Below, in pieces: positions 43,739 to 53,505 of a stretch of 64,000 nt of DNA. The position numbers and the translations under genes are program-made. The stretch comes from Paenibacillus sp. LS1 (GTDB lineage Bacteria > Bacillota > Bacilli > Paenibacillales > Paenibacillaceae). The notes under the pieces were generated by a model. It was given only the letters and a program-made list of their open reading frames with translations, did no database searches and was not told where the DNA came from. Location of the stretch: NCBI RefSeq assembly GCF_026013365.1, contig NZ_JAPDOE010000002.1, forward strand, positions 868,001-932,000, given 5' to 3'. Position 1 is the stretch's first letter. The number at the start of each line of letters is the position of its first letter.

Positions 43739-44803
43739 TTACACTCCTACACGTGCCGGGAAAAATTCTGCCGGTTGTTTGGCTGTACTGAATGATTTAC
43801 CCACGATTGGTGCCAATTTCTCCAGATCCTGCAGCAGGTTGGCGAATTGGTCAGGGAACAAGGACTGCACACCATCTCCTGTCATAGAGTTATCCGGATC
43901 GGTATGCATCTCAATGATCAGGCCATTAGCACCCGCAGCAACAGAAGCTTTCGTCATCGGTTCCACCAGTTCACGGCGCCCAGTACCATGGCTCGGGTCT
44001 GAAATAACTGGTAAATGGCTCAGAGACTGCAGAACAGGAATTGCGGACAGATCAAGCGTATTCCGTGTGTAGGATTCAAACGTACGAATACCACGCTCAC
44101 ACAGCATGACATTCGGGTTACCACCCGCAAGAATGTATTCAGCCGCATTCAACAATTCATCGTATGTCGCACTGAAGCCACGTTTCAACAATACCGGTTT
44201 GCCACACTCGCCCAATTTGCGGAGCAGGTCAAAGTTCTGCATGTTACGTGTACCTACTTGCAGAATATCTGCGTACTCGGCGCAAATATCCACATACTCA
44301 GGTGTCATGACTTCTGTAATGGTCAGCAGATCATGTTTCTTGCCTGCTTCCGCCATCATGATCAATCCCTCTACGCCCGTTCCCTGGAAGCTGTAAGGAC
44401 CCGTACGAGGCTTAAATGCTCCCCCACGCAACACTTGCCCACCAGCAGCTTTCACAAGCCCGGCAATCTCATCAATCTGCGCAGCGGATTCAACCGCACA
44501 TGGTCCGCCCATGACAACAAGTTCTTTCCCGCCGATATCTACACCTTTGATGGAGATCACTGTATCTTCCGGGTGGAAGTCACGGCTTGCCAATTTGTAG
44601 GACTTCGAGATTTTAACGACATTCTCGACACCTTTCATTTGGCGAAGATGCTCCTGCATTTTAGGTTCAACTTTGCCAATCAAACCAATGATAGTACGAT
44701 CCTCTCCGCGAGAGATGTGTACCTGAAGCCCTTCTTTTTCAATAGCTGCAACGATATCCTGAATCTGTTCCTCCGGAGTAGCCTTGCCTGCAATAACGAT
44801 CAT
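43739..44803 (-). CDS. aroF: 3-deoxy-7-phosphoheptulonate (DAHP) synthase
   Basis: A 354-residue enzyme for the first step of the shikimate pathway, condensing PEP and erythrose 4-phosphate. The N-terminal 70 residues form a ferredoxin-like regulatory domain (MIVIAGKATPEEQIQDIVAAI). The catalytic barrel has GGPCAVES, GGAFKPRTGPYSFQG, LKRGFSATYDELLNAAEYI and SDPSHGTGRR, as in type I-beta enzymes. There is no chorismate mutase domain. ATG 44803 is the likelier start; an ATG at 44815 directly abuts the GGAAGG site. Confidence 0.95.
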   Translation of the reverse strand: MIVIAGKATPEEQIQDIVAAIEKEGLQVHISRGEDRTIIGLIGKVEPKMQEHLRQMKGVENVVKISKSYKLASRDFHPEDTVISIKGVDIGGKELVVMGGPCAVESAAQIDEIAGLVKAAGGQVLRGGAFKPRTGPYSFQGTGVEGLIMMAEAGKKHDLLTITEVMTPEYVDICAEYADILQVGTRNMQNFDLLRKLGECGKPVLLKRGFSATYDELLNAAEYILAGGNPNVMLCERGIRTFESYTRNTLDLSAIPVLQSLSHLPVISDPSHGTGRRELVEPMTKASVAAGANGLIIEMHTDPDNSMTGDGVQSLFPDQFANLLQDLEKLAPIVGKSFSTAKQPAEFFPARVGV

Positions 44804-44980
44804 ATTAATTCCCATCCTTCCTTGTATGAGAGCACAATAATTTCTTAACGTGCGTCTGATTAAATCTGAAAACTCTGTCGCACTTAAACGCTTGTTCGCT
44901 TTTAAGCTTTTATCCGTTAAAGTAAATATACCATAGTTCTCCTATTGCGTCAAGGTACACATTCCTTATCCCTATACAAA

Positions 44981-45032
44981 AAGAACCCTGCTCCGCAGGC
45001 TCCGAATTCGGTTCCGCGTAACAGGATTCTTC
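44981..45032 (-). terminator. Terminator of ispH
   Basis: AGAACCCTG...GC and its partner GCGTAACAGGATTCT flank a central GAATTC palindrome; the minus strand ends in TTTTT. The rest of 44804-45086 shows nothing clear. Confidence 0.7.
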
Positions 45033-45086
45033 TCATTCACTTCTCGTTTGCAATTCACATACACTTAGACTTACTTTTACAGTTCC

Positions 45087-46040
45087 CTAAGGTGTACGTG
45101 TTTTTTCTCTAACTGGTGGCAGCAGTTTGCTCATGTTCACGGTACGCTTAATTTCCCACGTCTCCGGCTTGTCATGTTCATACTGCTCCAGATAAAGGAT
45201 GACTTCCTTCGTAATCGGTGTTGGTGTTGAAGCACCCGAAGTAACCGCCACCTTATTTACACCTTTCAGCCATTCTTGCTGAATCTCTGCCACATCGGAT
45301 ACACGGTAGGCCGTAACCCCCGCGATTTCCTCCGACACTTGTGCCAGACGGTTAGAGTTATTGCTGCGAGGATCACCTACAACAATAACCAGATCAGACT
45401 GCCCCGCCTGTTCAGCGACAGCTTCCTGACGGACTTGAGTCGCCAGGCAGATTTCATTGTGAATCTCTGCGCCCGGAAACTTCTCCAACAGACGGCTCAT
45501 AATATGCTTGATATCCCATTGGCTCATCGTTGTCTGATTCGTAATAAGAATTTTGCCTGGAGGAACGTTCAGTCCATTGATCTCTTCTTCCTTCTCGATC
45601 AGGTGAACGAGGTCTGGCGCAACGCCAACAGCCCCCTCTGGTTCAGGATGATTCTTTTTACCGATATAGATGATCTGATAACCTTCTGCCGTCTTCTCCC
45701 GAATGAGATCATGGGTCTTGGTTACATCAGGGCATGTTGCATCCACTGTCGTCAAACCTTTATCCCGTGCCAGCTTGCGCACTTCTGGAGAAACGCCGTG
45801 AGCTGTGAAAATAATCGTGCCACTCTCCACTTGGCTCAAAATATCCATCCGGTTCGGACCATCCAATGTAATAATACCTTCATCTTCAAAGGAATCCGTC
45901 ACATGTTGGTTATGCACAATCATACCCAATATATAAATAGGTCGTGGTAAATCCAGATTGCGTGCCGCTTGACGCGCGAGCACCATCGCATCCACAACGC
46001 CGTAACAATATCCCCGCGGTGAAATTCGCAGTACTTCCAC
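45087..46040 (-). CDS. ispH: 4-hydroxy-3-methylbut-2-enyl diphosphate reductase
   Basis: A 317-residue iron-sulfur enzyme, the last step of the MEP isoprenoid pathway. The three cluster cysteines are in [23 protein letters not shown] and [13 protein letters not shown]. The catalytic Glu is in the [10 protein letters not shown] / HPEPEG region. GTG 46040 was chosen, since GGGTGG lies about 7 bases before it and the protein then begins [10 protein letters not shown] like relatives. A much longer frame to 46169 overlaps the kinase gene. Confidence 0.94.
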   Translation of the reverse strand: MEVLRISPRGYCYGVVDAMVLARQAARNLDLPRPIYILGMIVHNQHVTDSFEDEGIITLDGPNRMDILSQVESGTIIFTAHGVSPEVRKLARDKGLTTVDATCPDVTKTHDLIREKTAEGYQIIYIGKKNHPEPEGAVGVAPDLVHLIEKEEEINGLNVPPGKILITNQTTMSQWDIKHIMSRLLEKFPGAEIHNEICLATQVRQEAVAEQAGQSDLVIVVGDPRSNNSNRLAQVSEEIAGVTAYRVSDVAEIQQEWLKGVNKVAVTSGASTPTPITKEVILYLEQYEHDKPETWEIKRTVNMSKLLPPVREKTRTP

Positions 46041-46107
46041 TTGGTTGCCACCCGCTTTCTTTCTCGGCAACGTTGCCGATGTAATTGCAGTCCTGTCTAT
46101 TATACCT

Positions 46108-47568
46108 TTATTCGATAGGCGGAGCAAAGACAACCGGCAACCAGATAATAAAGGTGGTTCCTTCTCCACGTCTGGTCACAACCTCAACCGATCCATGGTG
46201 TTCCTCAATGATCCACTTGGCAATCGAAAGTCCCAGACCTATGCCAGGTGTAGCCCCGCGGGATTCATCTGCCCGATAGAAGCGATCAAAGATGAACGGC
46301 ACTTCGTCCCGATCCATCCCAATACCGGTGTCGCTGATGCGTAGTCCTACCTGACCTTTGTACAATACGGCATCCAGTGTCACGGAGCCTTCTGGCGTGT
46401 ATTTAAACGCATTTTCGATGAAAATAAACAGCATCTGTTGCAAATAATCCTTGCTGCCGTTCACATAGATACCATTAAGAATCGACAGATCACCCGGGCG
46501 CCAGTCTGCATGGTGATCCAGGAATTGCGATCTTCGCGCGACTTCCTGCACCAATATCTGTAGTGGTACCGGATTCAGTTCAATTTTCTGACCTGTATCC
46601 GCTCTCGCCAATGACAACATGTCACTGATCAATCTGCTCATACGTTTACCTTCATCGGCCATGTCTTCCAACGCCTCGACGGACATCTGTCTTACCGTTT
46701 CTTCATCCAAATTCGGTCGGTCGGTGCCCTCCTGATCCCACAGCTTCTTCAGGAAGTCCACGTTCCCGCGAATGGTGGTCAGCGGCGTACGCAGTTCATG
46801 TGAGGCATCGGATACAAAGCGGCGTTGGGCCGCATTCGTCTCCTCCAACCCGCGGAAGGATAATTCTGTACGTTCAAGCATATTGTTGACCGTTTCAATC
46901 AGACGCCCGATCTCATCCTTCGGTCCTGCATATTGAATTCGCACACTAAGATCATCACCGGATTGGATCTGATTCGCAGCATCTATGACATTCACGAGTG
47001 GACGCATCGACTTCCGGGCCAGAACAAGACCTGAGGTTATAGCCAATGCCATCGCCACGAGCCATCCAAAAACCAAAATATTAAGCAATGCCTCCAGCAA
47101 GCGCTCCTGTGAACTTACATTGGCACCTACCTGAAGAATTCCTCTGACTTCATTGGTTCCCTGAAGAGACAGAGGCAATTGATTCACCAGAAACGGCGTC
47201 CCATCCACATAGATCTTGGATATTCCCCGCTCCTTGAGAATTTCATTGGATTTCAATACCGGAAATTGAATCCCTAATTTCTCCATATTACCGGAAATTC
47301 TGCCCGAACGGCTCTGATAATCCCAGAGTTGAATGTAAATTTGTGCCTCCTGAAGCTGGCTCTCTGTAAATGGGTCCAGATCCAGCGACTGCGAAAGTGG
47401 ATTTACACCAATTTGCTCTGTAATCCGGGCACTCTTGACCTTCAATTGCTGTTCAACTTCCTGGTAGGAGTTAAAATAAACAAAGGCATAGATCACAACG
47501 CCCCAAAAAATAAGCACGGCGGCCAGGATACCAGAATACCATGCGGTTAGTCTTAACCGAATGGACAT
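46108..47568 (-). CDS. Membrane sensor histidine kinase
   Basis: A 486-residue kinase. Two membrane segments (about 10-32 and 165-190) flank an extracellular sensor of about 130 residues. A HAMP domain follows, then the phospho-acceptor His in [16 protein letters not shown] and an ATPase domain with N box [19 protein letters not shown] and [11 protein letters not shown] 47568 follows GAGGTGA; the in-frame GTG at 47580 would overlap that site. It lies one base after the regulator's stop. Together with htrA upstream it resembles the CssRS secretion-stress system. Confidence 0.9.
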   Translation of the reverse strand: MSIRLRLTAWYSGILAAVLIFWGVVIYAFVYFNSYQEVEQQLKVKSARITEQIGVNPLSQSLDLDPFTESQLQEAQIYIQLWDYQSRSGRISGNMEKLGIQFPVLKSNEILKERGISKIYVDGTPFLVNQLPLSLQGTNEVRGILQVGANVSSQERLLEALLNILVFGWLVAMALAITSGLVLARKSMRPLVNVIDAANQIQSGDDLSVRIQYAGPKDEIGRLIETVNNMLERTELSFRGLEETNAAQRRFVSDASHELRTPLTTIRGNVDFLKKLWDQEGTDRPNLDEETVRQMSVEALEDMADEGKRMSRLISDMLSLARADTGQKIELNPVPLQILVQEVARRSQFLDHHADWRPGDLSILNGIYVNGSKDYLQQMLFIFIENAFKYTPEGSVTLDAVLYKGQVGLRISDTGIGMDRDEVPFIFDRFYRADESRGATPGIGLGLSIAKWIIEEHHGSVEVVTRRGEGTTFIIWLPVVFAPPIE

Positions 47569-47569
47569 G

Positions 47570-48259
47570 TCAGGAGTCACCTCTCAGAATATAACCGGCT
47601 CCCCGGATGGTCTGGATTAGACGTTTGCCACCGTATTCTTCAGTCTTTTGTCTAAGCATGGCAATGTACACTTCAAGCACGTTAGACTCCCCGCTATAAT
47701 CGTAACCCCAGATTTTGTCCATAATCAGATCGCGGGACAGTACCCGTCTTGGATTTTGCATAAACAGATTCAACAGTTCGAATTCCTTGGCAGTCAGTTC
47801 CAGACGTTGACCATCTCGCACGACTTCACGTGAGTCATTGTCCAGAATAATATCCTCATACATCAGACGATTGTCTGGTGTACCCGCGATATCTGACTTG
47901 CGGCGCAGCAAAGCGCGGACACGTGCCAATAATTCTTCCAACGCAAACGGCTTCACGAGATAGTCATCGGCCCCTGTATCCAGTCCAGTCACTCGACTCT
48001 GTACTTCATCCTTGGCCGTAAGCATCAGCACAGGCACTTTGCTTCCTGCTTCCCTCAATCTGCGACATACCTCAAATCCGTCAATCTGCGGCATCATCAC
48101 ATCCAATACAACGATGTCCGGCTCTTTGTCCATCAGTTTGCTAAGACCTTCAGCTCCATTGGAAGCGGTCTGTACCTCATATCCTTCAAAAGCCAGCCCA
48201 CGGCGGAGCATGGACACAATTTTTTCGTCGTCATCCACAATCAAAATAGTTGAGCGCAT
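47570..48259 (-). CDS. OmpR-family response regulator
   Basis: A 229-residue regulator. The receiver has DDDEK, the phospho-Asp in IVVLDVMMP and the Lys in YLVKPFA. The winged helix (EFELLNLFMQNPRRVLSRD...VLEVYIAMLRQK) lies at 130-225. AAAGGAGAAAG precedes the ATG. It is the partner of the following kinase and a candidate regulator of the neighbouring htrA gene. Confidence 0.93.
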   Translation of the reverse strand: MRSTILIVDDDEKIVSMLRRGLAFEGYEVQTASNGAEGLSKLMDKEPDIVVLDVMMPQIDGFEVCRRLREAGSKVPVLMLTAKDEVQSRVTGLDTGADDYLVKPFALEELLARVRALLRRKSDIAGTPDNRLMYEDIILDNDSREVVRDGQRLELTAKEFELLNLFMQNPRRVLSRDLIMDKIWGYDYSGESNVLEVYIAMLRQKTEEYGGKRLIQTIRGAGYILRGDS

Positions 48260-48382
48260 GGTCTTTCTCCTTTATCCTAACGTTTTATCCCATTGTAACA
48301 GGCAGAAGCACAATCTGCATCTTCAAGTAAAAGTCTTCATTCAAGGGTGCTCCATTGTTATCCCGTTAGTTCAGGGCAAAAA

Positions 48383-48410
48383 AACGGAAGGGCCTTCAAA
48401 CCCTTCCGTT
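48383..48410 (-). terminator. Terminator between htrA and the two-component genes
   Basis: AACGGAAGGG (48383-48392) pairs perfectly with CCCTTCCGTT (48401-48410); TTTTTTTGCCC follows on the minus strand. Confidence 0.9.
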
Positions 48411-48431
48411 CTGCCAATCCTTAATCCAATA

Positions 48432-50099
48432 TTATGGTTGTTGCTGCTGTTGTGTATCCGTTGTTTGTGAAGTATCAAAATCATTTTTGTTGCCGATTTT
48501 AATTGTCAGATCCATTTTCTTACCGTCACGAACCACGTTCAGTGTCACTTCACTGCCGATTTCCTGTTTCTTGATAAAATCAATCAGATCCTGACTTGTG
48601 GCGTACGGCGTACCGTTGGCGCCTGTGATGATGTCATATGCACGAAGATCTGCTTGGTAAGCCGGTGATTGGAAGATCGTGCTGGCTACGACAGAACCTT
48701 CGGTCACATCTGTTCCCATTTGTTTAGCGACTTCAGGAGTAAGAGCCATCAGAGATGCACCGATAAATGGTACTGGCTCTTTGGGAACTTCTTTGTTCTC
48801 TTTAAGATATTTAACAGCTTCCGAGATGACGCTTGATGGGATCGCAAAACCAATTCCTTGTGCATCTGCACTGACTGCAACGTTCATCCCGATAACTTCC
48901 CCGTTCAGGTTAAGCAACGGACCACCGGAGTTACCCGGGTTAATGGAAGCATCCGTTTGCAGCAAGTGGCTATATTCACGTGTTTTGCCTGTTTCTTCAT
49001 CCGGAATACTGATCGTACGTTCTTTGGCACTCAGCACACCTGCTGTAACGGTGTGTTCGAAGCCTTCAGGGTTACCAATAGCTACAAGCCATTCACCGAC
49101 TTGAGTACTGTTGGAATCGCCCAGTGGAGCTACAGGGAACGCATCGTCACCACTGTTTTTCTCAATTTTCAATACCGCTAAATCCAGATCAAAGCTGCTT
49201 CCGAGCAGTTTCGCTTCATAAGGCTTGCTGTTGTTCTCCAGCGTAACCTGAATCACATCTGCACCCTGAACCACGTGCTGGTTCGTCAGGATATATCCTT
49301 CTTTGTCAAAAATAAATCCAGAACCAATGCCTAGTGGAACCAACTGATTACTGCTTTGCTGTTGTTGCTGCTGGCTCTGGCCTTGATTGCCTTCCGTTCC
49401 ATTACCAAAGAAGTATTGGTACAACGGATCGCTTGTATTGGATCCACCCTGACCAGTACCTGTGCGTGAGGACTGTTTCGCGAGTGTTTCGATTTTGACG
49501 ACTGCTGGACTTGTACTCGTTACTACGGAAGAAACGTCTTCTTTGCCTGTTGGCAGTAACGACGCTGTCACATTGTTGCCTCCGCCTGTGTTCGTGGACG
49601 CTTCCTGTCCCGAGCTTTCATTGCCTGTGTTCGTAAGTGCAGTCTCCGGTGTGAACATGTTCGTTCTGTCGGCTGTGTACATGAGAACGGTAATGACCAG
49701 CATGCCGGCAATAAAGGAGAACAGAAGTGATCTTACGGAAGAACGTGGCTTGCGGTTATTATAATTCCAGTTGCCTTTGCCGCCATTCCCTTGATCTCCA
49801 CCGTTACCTGAGCCGTTTCCGCCGCCTCCGGAGGATCTTTTCGCTTGCTCGGATGATTCACTATTATAGTAAGTAGGTACGGGTCTCACTGGATCAGGTT
49901 TTGTAATCTCTACATTACCTTCTTCACGCTGATTATTGCTTCCCATGTGATTTGCTGTATCTTCCTGATTCACGGACTGAAAAGGTCCATAAGAATAATA
50001 ATAGGAGGATTCGTCCGTTCCGGAAGAATTGCGGTTCTCCGTTTGTTTGGTTTCATTTTCCTCGTCTTGACGGTTCGATCTATAATTACGTTCGTCCAT
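48432..50099 (-). CDS. htrA: HtrA/DegP-like membrane serine protease
   Basis: A 555-residue surface protease for misfolded secreted proteins. A long polar, Gly/Asn-rich cytosolic N-terminus (1-120) is followed by one membrane helix (LLFSFIAGMLVITVLMYTA). The trypsin-like domain has His in TNQHVV, Asp in FDLDLAVLKI and Ser in NPGNSGGPL. One PDZ domain occupies about 430-530. The C-terminus is Gln-rich. GGGAGG precedes the ATG. It lies just upstream of an OmpR-type two-component system. Confidence 0.94.
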   Translation of the reverse strand: MDERNYRSNRQDEENETKQTENRNSSGTDESSYYYSYGPFQSVNQEDTANHMGSNNQREEGNVEITKPDPVRPVPTYYNSESSEQAKRSSGGGGNGSGNGGDQGNGGKGNWNYNNRKPRSSVRSLLFSFIAGMLVITVLMYTADRTNMFTPETALTNTGNESSGQEASTNTGGGNNVTASLLPTGKEDVSSVVTSTSPAVVKIETLAKQSSRTGTGQGGSNTSDPLYQYFFGNGTEGNQGQSQQQQQQSSNQLVPLGIGSGFIFDKEGYILTNQHVVQGADVIQVTLENNSKPYEAKLLGSSFDLDLAVLKIEKNSGDDAFPVAPLGDSNSTQVGEWLVAIGNPEGFEHTVTAGVLSAKERTISIPDEETGKTREYSHLLQTDASINPGNSGGPLLNLNGEVIGMNVAVSADAQGIGFAIPSSVISEAVKYLKENKEVPKEPVPFIGASLMALTPEVAKQMGTDVTEGSVVASTIFQSPAYQADLRAYDIITGANGTPYATSQDLIDFIKKQEIGSEVTLNVVRDGKKMDLTIKIGNKNDFDTSQTTDTQQQQQP

Positions 50100-50159
50100 G
50101 CCTCTCTACCTCCCAATCTCTTATTCCCAAGAGATATTCTTTAACTGTCCTTATTTTGT

Positions 50160-50184
50160 ACTTTAAACCTTAACCGTACCTTAA
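50160..50184 (-). promoter_or_regulatory. Direct repeats upstream of htrA
   Basis: On the minus strand TTAAGGT (50178-50184), four bases, TTAAGGT (50167-50173), then TTAAAGT (50160-50166). The 11-bp phasing of the first two is typical of OmpR-family sites. They lie about 60-85 bases before the htrA start. Confidence 0.5.
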
Positions 50185-50247
50185 AAACAATTAAAAAGGA
50201 GATAAAAGCACGTAAGAATAGATTATTTTCCCCGTCATGACAGCATT

Positions 50248-50910
50248 TTACCCTTTCGTTTTCACCCAGCCCTGACGATGCGCATAGATAGCCAATTGTG
50301 TACGATCATCCATCTCACATTTCATCAGTAGATTACTCACATGTGTTTTGACGGTTTTGATACTGATATGTAATTCTTCTCCAATGTCTTTGTTGGTCTT
50401 TCCCTCTGCAATAAGCAACAGCACTTCCTTCTCCCGTTCAGTCAGACCTGATTCACTCTCTCTCGCCGTACGCTGCCTGATTCCCCGAGTTAAGGCCTGC
50501 GACACATCACCTGTCATCACAGGCATGCCTCTATAGGCTCCTTGAAGAGCATAGATAAGTTCTTCGGCAGAGACCGTCTTCAGCACATAACTGACCGCTC
50601 CGGCTTCAATCGCTTGAACAACTAGATCATCCTCCAGGAAACTCGTGAGCATCACAATCTTCATCTTCGGGAATTCATTCATGATGGCCTGTGTCGCTTC
50701 AGCACCATTCATAACAGGCATCATCAGATCCATCAGGATCAGGTCCGGCATTTCATTATCATTTAACTTACGTAACTGATCTAGCGCATCCTGTCCATGG
50801 CCCGCTTCTCCCATCACATGAAAAGTAGGTTCCAGCATCAGATACGTTTTCAACCCCATTCGCACCATATCATGGTCATCCACAATCATCACGTTTACTT
50901 TACCGCTCAT
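50248..50910 (-). CDS. liaR: LiaR-like response regulator
   Basis: A 220-residue NarL-type regulator. DDHD, the phospho-Asp in LILMDLMMPVM and the Lys in YVLKTVSAEE mark the receiver. The LuxR helix-turn-helix is ESGLTEREKEVLLLIAEGKTNKDIGEELHISIKTVKTHVSN, seen in several overlapping parts. It completes a liaF-liaS-liaR operon that answers cell-envelope stress. GGGGGAGA precedes the ATG. Confidence 0.92.
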   Translation of the reverse strand: MSGKVNVMIVDDHDMVRMGLKTYLMLEPTFHVMGEAGHGQDALDQLRKLNDNEMPDLILMDLMMPVMNGAEATQAIMNEFPKMKIVMLTSFLEDDLVVQAIEAGAVSYVLKTVSAEELIYALQGAYRGMPVMTGDVSQALTRGIRQRTARESESGLTEREKEVLLLIAEGKTNKDIGEELHISIKTVKTHVSNLLMKCEMDDRTQLAIYAHRQGWVKTKG

Positions 50911-50928
50911 TCCGTCTCCCCCTCTAGT

Positions 50929-51954
50929 TCACTCAGGTACGTTCGGGAATTTCGGGATGAATACCCGTACCGTTGTTCCCGCTCCCGGCTTCGATATAAT
51001 CTGAACTTGCCCCCCAAGCTTCTCCGCTCGTTCACGCATGGTGGATAATCCGTATGACCCTGGACGCTCGGCTTGCTGTAAAAATCCCTGGCCATCATCG
51101 CTGATGCTCATGCTGATCTGATGTTCACTCTCTCGTATGGACAGACTGACCAGTCCTGCCTCTGCATGCTTCACGACATTCGCAACCGCCTCCTGAATAA
51201 CAAGAAACAGCTGGTGCTCAATGGCATCCGAGATTCCGCCATCCAGTTCCAGCTCTTTCACACCTTTGAGGCCATTCTGCCTGCAATAATCAGGAAACCA
51301 GCTATCCAGTGCCGCCGAGAGATCACGTCCTTCCAGCTCCACTGGTCGAAGTTGGGCAATGAGTCCACGCATTTGACGCTGTGCAATATGTGACATCTGG
51401 ATCAACTGGTCCAGTACTTTACCGCCATGTTCCGGATTCATCTCCAGCAGACGCGGCAAGGACGAAGCCGACATATGCATCGCAAACAGCTGCTGGCTAA
51501 CCGTGTCATGGAGGTCTCTTGCCATTCGTTTGCGTTCTTCAAGCACAGCCCGCTCCGAGGCTTGCTCCTTCTCAATAACTTCCTGCTCACCGAGGCGCTG
51601 AAGCAGTCTCATCTTTTTCTCAATCGAATCCATCATGACATTGAACTCCTGATAGACACGACCGAACGAAGCGTCATCCGCCTCAGGCATGCGTACCGCC
51701 AGATTGCCCTTGGACACTTTCAACATGTTGAGATCAAGCAGGTCAATCTTGCGCTGAAGGCGCAGAGCAGCAATGTATCCGGTGATAACGGTGGCCAGCA
51801 CAACAACGGCAACATAGGTCCATGCCCGCTGACGACCAGCCCCCATCAATACCTCTCCATACAATAGATAGAATCCACCCAGCGTAATCAGACCGGTTAG
51901 CGCAAAATACATCATCAGTTCCCACTTATTGGCCTTGAGAATGGTTCGAATCAT
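50929..51954 (-). CDS. liaS: LiaS-like sensor kinase
   Basis: A 341-residue kinase of the HisKA_3 group. Two membrane helices with a very short extracellular loop (17-35, 45-62) make it an intramembrane sensor. HAMP is followed by the His motif RKRMARDLHDTVSQQLFAMH and an ATPase with DDGQGF and YGLSTMRERA. Its start lies three bases after the LiaF stop, and the LiaR start follows 18 bases after its own stop. Confidence 0.92.
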   Translation of the reverse strand: MIRTILKANKWELMMYFALTGLITLGGFYLLYGEVLMGAGRQRAWTYVAVVVLATVITGYIAALRLQRKIDLLDLNMLKVSKGNLAVRMPEADDASFGRVYQEFNVMMDSIEKKMRLLQRLGEQEVIEKEQASERAVLEERKRMARDLHDTVSQQLFAMHMSASSLPRLLEMNPEHGGKVLDQLIQMSHIAQRQMRGLIAQLRPVELEGRDLSAALDSWFPDYCRQNGLKGVKELELDGGISDAIEHQLFLVIQEAVANVVKHAEAGLVSLSIRESEHQISMSISDDGQGFLQQAERPGSYGLSTMRERAEKLGGQVQIISKPGAGTTVRVFIPKFPNVPE

Positions 51955-51957
51955 GCG

Positions 51958-52986
51958 TTAACCCACCTTATTGACTTTGACGTCTCCGATAAACACACTT
52001 ACAATAATCCGCACCTTTTTGCTTGCTTCACGATAATGGGCCGTTTCAGCCTGGGCACTACTCAGGAATCCGCCACGTTTCTGGTTCAACAATGACATGT
52101 CTCCAATGAAGGAATTCGTCGTCACCGTCACACCCAGGTCCATATCTTCTGGAACAAATACTTTCACATCCCCAATAAATGAAGAAATGACAATCTTCGT
52201 CTCCCCATAAGGAATCTGTGCTTTGGTCAAATCAATCACGGTATCTCCGATAAAAGCCGAGATGTTCATCGGTTTCAACGAGAATACTTCCTGTCCCATG
52301 TACAGATCACCAATGAATGCTGATTTATTAATGGTATTGCCACTGCCATAATCTCCATAACCATTTCCGTAGCCATCGTCATATTGTTCTTCATATCCGG
52401 TATCACTGGAGTTATACGATTGATATTTCTTCTTATATTGATGCCCTTGTGATGATGAATCCGTTGATCCTGTGAAATGAGGCACATGAGGATCGTTCTT
52501 ATGTTCCTGTTTCGGTTTGCCAAATGTTTTCTCGAATTGTTCGTCAAACGACGATGGCATCTCCAAATCCTCAGGGGACAACGGTTTATAAGGTTGCTCA
52601 GGTGCTGGAGGTGGCTGCATCTTGTCATGATGTTTCCGATCACGACGTCGTGGCCCAATTAGTACGAACAATCCTCCACCAATCAGCATAACCGGAATCA
52701 GATATCGGATGAACTCCCCCATGGAGTAATCGATCCATCCCAGGTTGCGGGCAAGAAAGTAGCCACCGATCGCCAGGACTATTACCGGTCCAATGAAGGC
52801 GTAACCTCCATTGCGACGAATCTCGGAAATTCCTTTGACCCCCCACCAGATTAGAAATAACGGCCAATATGTTCTGAAAATATATCCTACATCAATGTCA
52901 TATCCCAATTGTCTGAACAAGATCATCGCACCAATAGCAATAAGAGGTATGCCTACCCACCAGCGGTCACGCGTAGATCGTTTCAT
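51958..52986 (-). CDS. liaF: LiaF-like membrane inhibitor
   Basis: A 342-residue protein. Four membrane helices lie in 10-115. A long polar linker follows, rich in Gln, Tyr and Gly (EEQYDDGYGNGYGDYG). The C-terminal repeat-rich beta domain contains SAFIGD, ISAFIGD, ISSFIGDVKVF, NSFIGDMSLL and VSVFIGDVKV, the LiaF C-terminal signature. In Bacillus LiaF holds the kinase inactive until the envelope is damaged. The linker is unusually long. Confidence 0.9.
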   Translation of the reverse strand: MKRSTRDRWWVGIPLIAIGAMILFRQLGYDIDVGYIFRTYWPLFLIWWGVKGISEIRRNGGYAFIGPVIVLAIGGYFLARNLGWIDYSMGEFIRYLIPVMLIGGGLFVLIGPRRRDRKHHDKMQPPPAPEQPYKPLSPEDLEMPSSFDEQFEKTFGKPKQEHKNDPHVPHFTGSTDSSSQGHQYKKKYQSYNSSDTGYEEQYDDGYGNGYGDYGSGNTINKSAFIGDLYMGQEVFSLKPMNISAFIGDTVIDLTKAQIPYGETKIVISSFIGDVKVFVPEDMDLGVTVTTNSFIGDMSLLNQKRGGFLSSAQAETAHYREASKKVRIIVSVFIGDVKVNKVG

Positions 52987-53126
52987 CGCTCATGTCTCCT
53001 TCGTCTGTATTATGTATCCAGTGTAACTCAGACAGGACAATGAGAACAGCGGCGGCAGATGGAAGTCTTCTCGGTCTCGAGACTGAGATGGGAGGATTTT
53101 TTTGTAAGAAATCCGTATATGTAAAA

Positions 53127-53152
53127 CACCCCAGAGCTATGGCTCCAGGGTG
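53127..53152 (-). terminator. Terminator of the SASP gene
   Basis: CACCCCAGAGC, loop TATG, GCTCCAGGGTG, two mismatches; the minus strand continues TTTTAC. Confidence 0.6.
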
Positions 53153-53184
53153 CTGAATCATCATTTGAGTTAATGAATCTTCAA

Positions 53185-53394
53185 TTATTTTTTGTATTTT
53201 GATGCTTTGCCTTGGCTTGTTTGGCCTGTGTTTTCTACACCAAACTCGGCATTGTATTTTTCATCAGGTGTTTGGAAATTATCTTGTACTTTGTTTTGAG
53301 CGGATTGCTTCACTTTAGCTGCTGCATTCTCTTCTCCAAACTCTGCATTGTACTTCTCGTTTGGCGTTTGGTACCCTTGTGATTTTTTAGCCAC
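53185..53394 (-). CDS. Gamma-type small acid-soluble spore protein
   Basis: A 69-residue, Gln/Asn/Lys-rich, Cys-free protein with two internal repeats: YQTPNEKYNAEFGEEN and FQTPDEKYNAEFGVEN. Each repeat is followed by a polar spacer. The EFGxEN units match the EFxSET repeats of SspE-like proteins, which serve as amino-acid stores in spores. The start is GTG with GAGAGGTGA about 5-6 bases upstream. Confidence 0.8.
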   Translation of the reverse strand: MAKKSQGYQTPNEKYNAEFGEENAAAKVKQSAQNKVQDNFQTPDEKYNAEFGVENTGQTSQGKASKYKK

Positions 53395-53505
53395 AACGAA
53401 TCACCTCTCTCTTCATATTTACGCTGCATTGCTGCACCGCGGGGTTCGTCCCCAGTCAGTATTATGTGAAGAGAGCACTTCAGTTATTCATGTAAACATG
53501 TGAAA

